64,000 nucleotides of DNA. Source: Carnegiea gigantea (lineage: Eukaryota; Streptophyta; Magnoliopsida; Caryophyllales; Cactaceae). A program made the position numbers and the translations under genes. The stretch spans positions 1,754,501 to 1,818,500 of the forward strand of contig JAKOGI010000027.1 in assembly GCA_029747015.1 (NCBI GenBank). Reading direction: 5' to 3'. Positions 27,200 through 38,600 of this stretch are shown here, in pieces (the stretch's first letter is position 1; every line of letters starts with the position of its first letter). The notes under the pieces were generated by a model. That model worked only from the letters and a program-made list of their open reading frames with translations, was not told where the DNA came from and ran no database searches.

Positions 27200-27207
27200 G
27201 TTTGGGG

Positions 27208-27987
27208 GGTCTGCCCGTATATGGGCCGAGCCTCCCACAAAGTAAGAATCAGTTCATCTATCAAAAAAGGAATCATTTTTTTAATTCTAATTTACTTTTG
27301 TTTAAAGAAATTATCTCTGTTTTACAGTGAGACACATTTAATATTCCATATTTTCCAGAATTCATCAAATTTGACATATTCAGAACACTTTCTGTATCAT
27401 CTTATTTTATTACCTCCTACACCTGAAACGACAAAAATTACACAGAAGAAAGAAAAGGGGAGAATATAGAGACTCTGGCGCCCTGCATTGCTAAATTAGG
27501 TCCAGTAACGGAGTCAAAACATTCAAACTTGTATGTCTTGGACTTATACAGCATCTTAGCCCTCGCGTAGTTAAACCTCATTGATCAATGAAAGTAAACA
27601 ACTTGTTGCACTGGAAAAGATAAGAAAAGAAACAGAGAGATGGATACAGAGAAAGAACAAGCGATACACGTGAGGAACTATTACCAACAGCCTCGGAGCT
27701 CAGGTGAATGAATTTTTTGAGCATGGTAACTCGCTCTTTTTATGTATGGAAGGATGTTGATGTTGCAACATTATAGATGGCCTGTCTTCCCATTCAACCT
27801 CCATTCTTTTCACAAATTCCTTAGTCAAGAAAGCTACCAATCAAGTCTACAAAATTAACTACAATTTCTCTTCAACTCCTTTGGGAATGAATTGGGAAAA
27901 CCAGAGAGAATGAAGCATCCATTATAAAATCTCAACTAATGTGGCATATGGTGTACTGTGGAAACTTTAGTGATGTATCATCTGCTT
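27208..27987. other. intergenic region between two converging genes
   Basis: The KH gene (+) and the ferrochelatase gene (-) converge here. No coding sequence is seen. The right part (about 27700-27987) is probably 3' UTR of ferrochelatase. Short frames at 27079-27469 are not supported. Confidence 0.45.
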
Positions 27988-30900
27988 CTACAAAAGATTG
28001 CTCCTGAATGCTGAGATCATTTTGGGGGACAAAAGCAGAAAGAATGCCACGATAGAACCGAAGAAAAATTTTATGAAACTTACGACAGGGTCATGATCAG
28101 CTTCTTCTGATGGCCTTGTTGAGGTTGAAAGTGCGGCTGCTGAAGGCAGGGCTTCGGTGACAGCGTCAGCGAGATCAGTGATGAAAGAATCAGTGCAGTT
28201 TAGGGCTGGGACACGGCCCCAATTCTTAATTCCAGATTCAAGTGCCAACTCCTTATATTCCATATCGATTTCTTCAAGAGTCTCGATGTGCTCACTCACA
28301 AAGCTGCGTAAGAAAGACGAGACTGAGAAATGAATATATTGTTAACCTTTCAAAATCCAAATGAAAGACATTTCAGCCGTAAGTTTGTTTTTGGATAATG
28401 GGCAAAAGAGATGCAATTTACCCTTTAATGGGTAAGAGTTGTGATTCATGAATAATAAGAGTTACAGAAGAGACGGCAGATATGATCTATGAGTGAGAAG
28501 ATTAATATACTCGGTCAGAAAAAGGGTACGAATAAGACAGCCTTAAAGAGTAAAAGTGCAAATTCAAGCTAACTCATCCACATACACCTCAAACTGAATG
28601 GCAAGGAAATGAGAAAAAAGGGGAATAAAGGTTCACCCTTTTTTTCTTTTTTTGTTGCGCTTCTTTTTTTTTGGGGGGGGGGGGGAGTATGGGGCATGAG
28701 AGTAGGTAACCTTACTAATCCCCTCTACTTGGTCCTACAATGACTCAGTGAGAGGAGCTTTACAGCAGGATGCAAACAGACATTCGTGAATTGTTGTGGT
28801 AATCTACCAACATGTATGGGAGAATGTGGGCACAAATAAGTGACCAAGATGAGAGCATACATATACTAACTCGCATCAAAATTTCAAGTTTTTTCTAACA
28901 CCCCCAAAATAACGCAAATCTTCAAAGACATTTCTACTCTTCATATGTTATCCACAGGAGAACAAGTCCGAACCGGTCCGTAAGAAGAATAGCATTTCCT
29001 CAATTTATGCAAAATTATCATGAAAGGCATGGAGTTTTCATGAGAACCGAGTATCTGATAACCATGATGTAGCAACATCAGAAAACACACAAAAGATTGT
29101 CCACTATTTGCACCTCACCTCACAGGAACAGCTAGCAGACTCTTGACACCTTTCTGGCCAAGCTCAACAAGGACCTCATCAGTATAAGGTTTTAGCCATT
29201 GCACGGGACCAACTCGACTCTGAAAATGACGGGAATGAGAAATGAGTTTGAAACTCACGTAAATAATAAACCGCCACAGAGATGGAGGAAAATCAAAAGC
29301 AGCTACGAAGTTGATTGATTGGAACCAATTGCCATGCAACGCCAAGAAATTAATAGGATTTAATCATCGCACCAACCTGATAGGCAAGAGTATGATCATT
29401 GTTAATTCCTCTAGATTTTAACTCTCTCATAATCAAGAAGATGCAGTCTTCCATCTGGTCTCTGTATGGATCCCCAGCCTCCTCCACATAGCTAAGTGGT
29501 ACTCCATGAGCACTGAAGAATATCATAACCTAAGCATAACATGCGGCATGGCAATTAGTTATATCTTAAAGGTTAAAGTGCTAAAATTCAAACATAATTC
29601 ACAATGTGCACCTAGGAACTAGAGGTGCATCACCCTAATGAAAGAGTCTACCTACCTCATCTGGATTTGGAAAAGACTGCAGCTCTTCCTCAATCAAGTC
29701 AGCCATAGTTTTGACATAACCTTCTCGCTGGTACCAGGATCGGATTATAGCCACTGGCAAACTTGATAGATAAGCGTCCTCTCTGCCAATCGTTCAATTT
29801 AAGCTTGTTAAAAAAACCAGGAAACATAATTTCTCCTTGAGGCAATGAAAACAAGTTACCTGAACATTTTTTGGAGAACTCTGAGACTAGAACCTGTTGT
29901 GGAGATAGAAAATTGAGGATAGAGAGGGAGAATGACAAGCCTTGTAACCTTGTCCCTCTTAATCTGCATGAATGAATTAAGCCAAGTTGAAGTACACTGG
30001 CGGAACATATGTGCATGAAGAGCGAAGAAAATGAGAAAGATAGCTGAACAACAGCGATGTCGACACTTCAAAGCACAGATTCTTAGCAGTTGCAAGCCAC
30101 ATTCACAAAGGGTCCTGGAAAATGATGCATGAGCTGCAAAGGCATGCTAGGTCCATATCTGTTAAAATGCTCGATAGTTGATGATTAGACTTTAGGTCTT
30201 CTACCTTTGCTTATAAATAATTGTTAAATCCTACTCTGTTGAAAAATAAAGGGCAGGAAGAAAACATAAGCGCAGGACATCATGAAATCATCTTCTTGCT
30301 TGTGGTCCACCTAAAAGGCTGATGTTACATGCGACTTAGGAATTGGGGTAGAGAAATGTGACACAATTCTTTAAACTACTTTACCTGAAATTGCAACAAT
30401 AAGATAGTGCAGATGGGGCCATTACAATCATTGTAATATCTTTAAAAAAGATTAAAATGTTATAGACGTAACCAAAGCTTCTCAGGGTGATTTTCCCCAC
30501 TTCTGGGAAAAATGTCCAAGAGGTTGTCAAATGATGGATAGATGCTTTTGTTCACCAATCAAAAAGATCTGGTATATTTTATGAACATTTTAGACCATTC
30601 AAATGAGAGCCGCCATGATGCCTATTTTTGGGCATTTGGAATCGTGGTTTAAAATCAATACAAGATGCAGCCACTGAATAATGGTCCTCATAAGTCTTCC
30701 CTGGTACCCCAAAACAAAAGCTATTACACTTGATTTTTTGATTTCGGAAAAATTGCCAAGGAGTTGTCAACTGCTGACTATGCACTCTTTTTGGCCCCCT
30801 AAACATTTTAATCTCCATTTTTACCATTGTATAATCCTGCATCAAAATTCAGAAGATGTGCCAATAAACCAATTGTGCACATTGAGCTTGTTCAGGGAAA

Positions 30901-33900
30901 TATTCAGAAGATGTTTCAGAGATACAAAGGTGATAGTCTAGTGAGATCCCCAAAAGAAGGTTATTACACACATTCTTCATGGTTTTCTTTTACTTTTTTT
31001 TTTTTGCGGAAATATATACAAGTGTCACATGGTGACGATAATCCTTTTGACCTCCCCTTGCAAGATGCTCAAAATGTTTTATAGCATTATAGGACCACAA
31101 TATAAACTATAAATAGTATAGTACGCTAACCCTCATTTTTGGCATTTCTAATCTGGCTTCTAAATCTTGGAAGATGGGGCTAATGAAGTGATTCTGTGAT
31201 TGCACTCATTGAAATTAAATATTGCACATATTGAAATTGTCAATGAGATATTCACAATGCATTAGGATTAATAGATGGTAGAATGGTTAGCACATATAGG
31301 GATCACCAGAATCAAGGTTATTAGGCATCATATGGTCTCTGCAATTTTGAGAAAAATGCAGTAAGAAGTGGCGAAACGGAGATTATGTGCTCCTTTGACC
31401 CTTTGGAATGTTTTAGAGTGTTCAAGGATCATCACTGACAATTTAGGGTGTATTGTATACCGCCAGTCACCACGACACCCATTGGTGTTTGACAATCAAG
31501 CTTAACAAACAAGATGTTGCTAATTAAATTATTGTATAAACTAAAATTCTTCAGAAGTTATTCAGAATGTATAATTTACGGAGGTACTGATCAAAACTGA
31601 AAAAATCCTTTTTGGAGGAAGACATATGAGGTCTCTTAGAAACTCCAAAATAAAGACTATTATGCACCGGTTTGGAGATATTTTGAAAAATGTACCACAT
31701 ACTCCTCCTAATACCCCAAATACTTTTACAGTACTTTAGGGATATTGTAAATGATCTGGAGTGCATTGTAGACCATGATCATGCCCATTGTTAGGTATTT
31801 TAGAATTGTACTTCAGAATCCACTAGATGATGCCATTAAACCGTCATGCTCAATTTGTTTAGATGAATGTTTTGAACATCCTAAGAGATCTCAAAGGTAG
31901 AGTGGTAAAAGCTCCCCAGACATATCTCTAGAAGGAGCAAGGCACGCTACAGCACGAAGTGCCAAAAGCTAACGCACAAAGCATGAGGTGAAGGTGCCAG
32001 CATCATAGATACTAGGCCCACATTTTTTCTAAAATAAGTAACATTGATATGATACTTGGTTTTAATTTTGATTAAGAATAGTTGTTGTGAATCTCAGTAG
32101 TAGAAATCATGAAAAATAGAAAGAATAATACGGTCAAAATTGATGGAATCTTCTCCTCGGGTTGGGTTCAAAGCTCTAGTATTGGCTATCTGACCCATGA
32201 TTCATGAATTATGTTTACAATAATAAGTTTAGGTTCAATTTGAAGAAATTGTGTGCAGTTCCTTAGGTTGTTTCCTTGAAATCGTGCAACAAACTTGGGT
32301 AAAGCATTGATTTGGACGAAATCTAGAGATTTGATGGTTCACTATCTGATCTCTCCCTCTCTTGCTAAAACACAAAGAAGCCTCATTAGTTCACATTGGC
32401 AAACATGACAGAAAAAGTTGTATAGGAAAGCTCTTTAAATGCCAGGGGTCGGGTCAAAGAAGAGTAAAATCATAATGAAACCAAACCTGATGAACGGCCT
32501 CTTCTGTGAATGGATACCAGTACCTCATGCCAACATAGACATTTACTTTCTTTCTCTTTGCTTCCAATGCCGATTTAAGTGCATTTGCCTTCACAGGATG
32601 GTTCAGCGTGTAAGAGTTGGCAACATGATAGATATGCAAGACTCGAAAATCAACTGCAAGTTTTGAGACGCTCATCGATGGGTCAGAGGGATCACGGAGA
32701 ATTTTCAGTAGAATCCTTGCCTCACCTGCTCATCTGTTATCTTTCGCAAAGGTGAGCCCCCTCCGATGGAAGCGTAGCCTTCCTTGCTTTTAGGTGCTCT
32801 AAGCATAGATATTAATTTAGCCAGAGGACGCTGCAGAAATTGAAACAGCCTGGGTAGGCGAATGATGTCCTATTTTAAATAGGATAAAACAACCACAAAA
32901 TCAGATTGAATTTAAGAGCTATGACTGCATCAAACTGCACAGAAAAGCATCAATTAAGAGGGCACACCGGGTCAGCGAATAGATTATACAGGAAAGGCTG
33001 GACATCATCAAGTGTTTCAGGTCCTCCAAGATTAAGAAGAAGCACCCCAATTTTTTCCTCGGTGACATGGGAAGGAGCTTGTACCACATCCTCGTTGAGT
33101 GCACTGGAGTATATGCTGGTGGAACAAAATGTTGTCACTTCATTATCCTTCTGCTCAGGTTGACAAGAGCAGAAGCCACTGCCATTCACACTGATGCTGT
33201 CAATTGAGAAAGACGATGAGACCGCAAGCAGGCGAACTGAAGATTTATCAAGCGACACTGATCCATAAGGAGAATGGCTACAAAAGGGCATATGACTTCG
33301 GGTGCGCTGACATGATCTGCCAATGGAAGTATGAAACAGCTCCTTAGCAAGTCCTACCAAGCAATCTAAGGAAGAACCCACCTAACTCATGCAGGAGGAA
33401 CACTGTTTTATCCTTTCTCCATATATCGGCATGCTCACATTGGAATACAAAATTAAACTACAAAAGGAACCTGAAAGCTACAATTACAAGATTACAAGAT
33501 GCAGTTAATGTAGCTTTAAAATAGTTGGCAACAACAAATGCATAAAATGTAAATCGAATGTGTAACAACCATGAATGCTAAAACAGAAAAACAATAGAAA
33601 AATAGAGGGTATACTCATGGTCACCCAGAAATATACAATGCTCGCATGATCTACACACCACAGTCCCGTTCTAGAAGCCTAAATTTAAAAACAAAAATGA
33701 ATCAAAATTGTCAACTATTCCCATACTGGGATCCAATAGTGAGGGGCTCCATGATGCTGATAACTATGGGCACACTATTGTAAAATACAAGTAAATGATG
33801 GTTTTTTATTGATAGGAAGTCCAAAAACTAGTACCAAATTGGACCCATATATAGTTAAACCCACAAGTTTAAGAATCTATTATTTGAATAGACAGAGAAC

Positions 33901-34162
33901 AGGATGATCAGCTCCATGATCAAATCAAATCCAAACCCAAAGATCAACAAATGGGCAAATTCCCAACATCACAGAGACGTCATACAACCGCAAAATTCGA
34001 TCTTTTCAATAACACAAATAACCACGCATTCAGAATAATGACCCAAAAGACAAAGAAATTCAAACAATAAACTCACATAAAGAATCTCCGTATGGAATTT
34101 CGCGGCAAGGGAGCTGAAACTTTCAACCGGGAAGAGACCGTATAGATCGCGGTCGATTCCAT
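27988..34162 (-). CDS. FC1: ferrochelatase, FC1 type
   Basis: Inserts Fe2+ into protoporphyrin IX, the last step of haem synthesis, in plastids (and possibly mitochondria). Nine exons on the minus strand: 34077-34162, 32968-33316, 32726-32869, 32487-32588, 29860-29963, 29656-29782, 29377-29529, 29119-29219 and 27988-28303. The total of 1482 nt encodes 493 residues, and all junction phases agree. Exon 1 ([15 protein letters not shown]...) has few acidic residues and looks like a transit peptide. Core motifs are NLGGPET (about 124), [26 protein letters not shown], the catalytic-His motif SAHGVP (His 312), SWYQREGY and [10 protein letters not shown]. The tail (about 460-493, [16 protein letters not shown]) is a hydrophobic anchor. 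The chlorophyll-binding-like motif of FC2 enzymes (NGRxAM) is absent, hence FC1 type. Exon 1 is the least certain part: it rests on phase and a TTGGCAG acceptor at 33317. The intron after exon 4 is 2.5 kb and repetitive. Confidence 0.93.
30460..31900. repeat. degenerate tandem repeats in a ferrochelatase intron
   Basis: Recurrent landmarks appear in the same order several times. One is (A/G)CTATTA(C/T)-type words at about 30718, 30960, 31317 and 31656. Each is later followed by a TTTTGGCATTT-type word (about 30625, 31135, 31480, 31790). Spacing is mostly 310-360 bp. The copies are strongly diverged, so this looks like an old satellite-like array or an old element inside the intron. Confidence 0.45.
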
Positions 34163-34351
34163 GGCTTCAGTCAAATGCCCAGAACTCAAAAATCTGTAAT
34201 TGGGCAATTAAGGACTTGAAATCGGTTAAGAAACGACTTGGGTGGGATCAAAATGCAGGGAAATTTAGGGTCTTTGGTTGGTCTTTGAAGAATATGACTT
34301 TTCTGCCTCAGTGAATAAGATGCTTGAAGAACATTGAGAAAGAGAGAGAGA

Positions 34352-34419
34352 GGTGTTCTGGGCACACCGAACTTCGGTGAAGAAACGACAATGGAGGGTG
34401 TTCTGGGCACACCGAACTT
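34352..34419. promoter_or_regulatory. 23-bp perfect direct repeat upstream of ferrochelatase
   Basis: The word GGTGTTCTGGGCACACCGAA, continuing with CTT, occurs at 34352-34374 and again at 34397-34419, a 45-bp period. It lies 190-260 bp upstream of the ferrochelatase start codon, so in the promoter or leader. A regulatory role is inferred. Confidence 0.55.
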
Positions 34420-35600
34420 TGGGGGAGGGAGGCTCGGTGACTGACAATTAGCAAGAAAGCGACGTCGTAACGAATTTTCTTTTTTTGGTTCCTCTTTGCA
34501 TCCTTGACTATTGAGTATTGAGTGTCTTGACTGACTTGATTGTGTTTGCTTGTTACTTTCAAGTTTTGTCAATTTCTTTTGCTAGGAGTAGATACCAATG
34601 GCAATAAGATTTTAGCATAGTGGTTCATGCTGAATTTCTGAATACAATTCGTTTTGGATTTGCTTCTTCCTCTCTTTTCGTACTGTGCTGTTTTTATGAT
34701 TCATCTGAATATATATATATATATGTATACACACATATAAAGCGTTGAATGATGTAAAAACTAGGTTTGAAATAGTTCTCCCGTTTTTATTATATTGTAC
34801 TACTTTATGTTCTCACATAATAGAATGAAAAAAGTGATTGTTTTATAAAATAACTTTTAATTGAAAGAAATTAGACATAATCTCACTAATTTTAGGATAT
34901 ATAATTTATAAAAGTTGGTAATATCAGTTGTATCTGCAAATTGCAAATAGGTAATGCCAATTTGTATGCAAATAAGTTCAAAATATCAAATACAGTAATT
35001 AATAATGGTTAGATTACATTAATTCTGCATTTTTAGTATTCATATTTGGAGACAACTTGAAAAATAGTAATGACATTACAAAACATAAACCATTTTTAAG
35101 TTATGGTAAACACTTAAAATGGAGAAAAGAACTTGAGCAAATTCCTTTTTATCTATGTAATATGTATTAGGCCTCAGGAATGACATCGACTAGAAGAGCG
35201 CCATGAGTAGTATTCGGAACATACCAATACTAATCCGTTATTCAGACGGACAAAAACAAAACCAATACACAAACTGTCTTGAATCTCCTGGTAACCCATC
35301 ACCAAAAAAACCCCACCAATCCACAAACATGACATGAACTTTCATGCAGTAAACACTTTGGGGAGGGGAGGGGGGATACCTTCTGTTCGACTCGAAGAAA
35401 ACACACCATTTCCTTGGTGGTAATTTTACTCCCTCATACATATCGTTATTAATGGATGTATACAATTTTTGTATAGTCTGAGCAAAGTCTTTTGCTTCTT
35501 GTATGAATTTACGGTATCCCTTAATCCCTATAGAAAAGCACAGCCTCGAGCAACTAAAACATATTATTTGAGAAAAACACAGTTTTGGTGTATAATTTTA
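34420..35600. other. intergenic region between ferrochelatase and RPE
   Basis: This holds the 5' flank of ferrochelatase and the 3' flank of the epimerase gene, both on the minus strand. A short AT microsatellite is at 34709-34725. No other gene is seen; the frame at 35238-35465 is unsupported. Confidence 0.45.
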
Positions 35601-38600
35601 TTACATTTTCGACTGAGCTTCATCCACACTCTTCCGCATTAGCGAGATGACTTGGGCAGGATCTGGAGCCCCGAACACTGAACTCCCAGCAACGATACAA
35701 TTTGCTCCAGCTTCAGCTGCAGCATCAATAGTTGATGGCCCCAAACCACCATCCACCTGCTCAAGGAAACAAAAAGGTTGAAGTTTGAGAAAAAAAAAAA
35801 AAAAAAAATTCATATAGACACTGGCTAATCTTCAGACTAGTGCAACAAGTTATGACTGACCTTCATGAAATTTTTAGGTTCATAGTCAATGGAGATAAAT
35901 TTGACAACCACTAGCATCACCGAATGTGGATCATACCAAAGCAAGGTCTTGGGAGATTCAAATATGGGCAACCTTATACTTGCAAGTGGAGAGACTAGGT
36001 ATGTTTATTTGACATCCAATTTCAAAAGATGACAACACCACCATCATCAAGTATGGGCCCTACAACGGATTTCCTTGGAGCTCTAGACTAACTACCTAAC
36101 TGCTTGGAAAAGCTAAACAGATTTAGCTAATCTGCAAGTATTAAAGACTATAGCGAACTCAAACAGTAAAAGGAAAATACTTCAGGCTAATTGGAGATAC
36201 TGTTTATACGCTCCTAACAGTTCTGGCAATTAAATAAGCTGCTATGTCGTATACATTAGATGGTTCTGCTTCAGAAGGCACTCATCAAAGAAAGCACATG
36301 CACAACCACTGTCCATTCTATAGTGGAAAGCAGGTAGGGTGAGAAAGGAAAGGATGCAAGTACGTGTTCACCATTAAGCATGAAACTGATTTAGGGAGGG
36401 GTCTAATAAGGATAGAAAGAAACGTGGTGGCGGATAATTTCTCGCAAGCATATGTAATCAATCATAAGGGGACCTTTTTCCAGGAGGAAATAATGCATAC
36501 CTTCAGTTGTTACAGCAAGGAAATTCATATCATTTGCACATAAATAAAACAAGTCTAACCAAAGCACGTGCATCAGATTGACCCATTTTTTTCTTTTTCT
36601 TTTTTTGGGGGGGAGGGGTGCTCCACGGGCTCCATCACCCATGAGAAGACTTCAGTGGGAGAGGGCTGGGGGAAACCAGCGCAACAAAGGGAAAATCTCT
36701 CCTCCCAGTTGGCGACAGCGGGATCCGATCCCATACCCCTACGTCGAAAGTTGGGTTGATCACCACCAGATCATAAGTTAGTTTTCCAAAGATGCAGTAA
36801 ACTGTATTCCTTATGCTAAGGGTCGTATGGTAACATCATTGTCCAAGCCATAAAGTTATTTTGCATAGCAGATACATACCAAAGAAATCTGATGGCAGGA
36901 AGTAAGCACACTCTCCATGTTTTGTGACCAAAACTTGGGCACTTGACAGGGCAACAGACATGCCATTCTACACTAACAAAGTCGAGGGCACATGCAGCAT
37001 ATGACCATGATAAAAGGGATCTCTAATTTTGTACCTATAAAGATTTAATGGACTTGCTCGCACTTCATAGATCATAGTCTGTGACTCAAGAATGCTTTGA
37101 AAATAAAGCTACCATCAGAATTGCCCACTATCCTGTTCAGCATGATTTGATGAAGCACACTGAGGTTTTCGTAAAGATTTTTCCAACAGTGAAACTAGAC
37201 AAGAATCTTTTGTTGATGTATAGCAGCTTATTCTACTCTCCCCCTCTTCTCTCTCAATCCTCTTTCTATCAGTAGCGTTATTATTCCTTTTAGCATCAAA
37301 GTCATTCATTCAATGCACTGGTTCAGCAGAAAACCCTAATTTGCCGCCTCCTCCTTTTCCCTCCCCTCCCAATCCCCTCCTAGGTGGGTTTTGGGGATAC
37401 CGTCAGGGGTCAACAAAATCCAGATTCTTTCAATCCCACGTTAGGTGAATTTCAGTCTCTCCTAAAAGCGTTGCTATTGTCCGTCAATTGTATTAACTGT
37501 GAACATTGATGAGTATCTTAGAATCTCATCTTCATATGCTTGGACTCAGGCATTAAAGTAAATTTGACATTTTGGTCACAATAGCATGGATCTCCGGTAA
37601 GGCCGAACATGTAAATCCATGGGAAGTCTATTCAGGATATGGTTGTTATTAGTTGTTTGAAGCTTATAATTTCTAGGGTTACTTTACAATTCAGATATGC
37701 TAGTATTTGGGGATCTGTAAAATAGACGTCAAATCTATAAATGAAATTTTTTCCAATCCCAAAAAGAAATACAGAGATGTGAGGAAAGAGCTTTGAACAA
37801 CGCATATACACTAGGACCCCAAGTCAATAAACAGATTGTACACATCACCATCAAATTAAATGTACTAATGTGAGATGGTACCTCAATATCAAGAGTTGGA
37901 TATTTCTTCCTCAATGTATGGACCTGAATATCCAGACAGTGAAGACAGGGTAAACATATAGATGTTGTAAAAGCCAAGAACAAAAGCCAACAATCTAATC
38001 ATGAACCTTATCCATCATTTCTGGCATAAACTTCTGTCCACCAAATCCAGGCTCAACAGTCATGACAAGGACCATTTCAACTGGGTTCTCACCTTCTACC
38101 TGGAATGCAGAACATGAAGTCGTCTAAAAAGAGCCATTCTAGAAAAGTAGAAAACTGTAAATACTAAACACCCCTCCCCCCTCCCCCTGTATCCCATTTT
38201 AAAAGTGAGCAATAAGCAGACTGAAACCTAATGCAAGTGTGTCAAACTGGTATTTCTCCAAGTATCAGACTAGTGATCTTAAAAAAAAATAGTAGGTCTA
38301 AATTCTTAGTCAAATGTCCATTCCATGACAGAGTGCTGAGTACCCAAGACAGATAGCTGCTGTGAATCCAAGAGTCCAAGTAATGCAATAGGCCTATTGG
38401 ATCTTGTGAAAGGGAGGTAACTATCTGGGACAGGCAACTTCACCGAAAACATGAGCAATTCTTTCCATACAAAACCTAGACACTATGGGCCTGTTCTTTT
38501 CGCGGGTAAATTCCAAAATACCAAACCTCAACTCACTTCAACCCATTTCAACCTATTTCAACCCACTTCCACTATTTTAACCAAGTTCAATTTATCACAT

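Noticed and set aside
33317..33381. Alternative 5' extension of ferrochelatase exon 2, up to the TTAG at 33382
   Set aside because: That acceptor does not match the phase of exon 1 (two bases left over) and would create an early stop; the TTGGCAG acceptor at 33317 keeps frame.
36403..36781. Short frames on both strands within the RPE intron
   Set aside because: They overlap each other around T and G homopolymers and have no similarity; they lie inside the last RPE intron.
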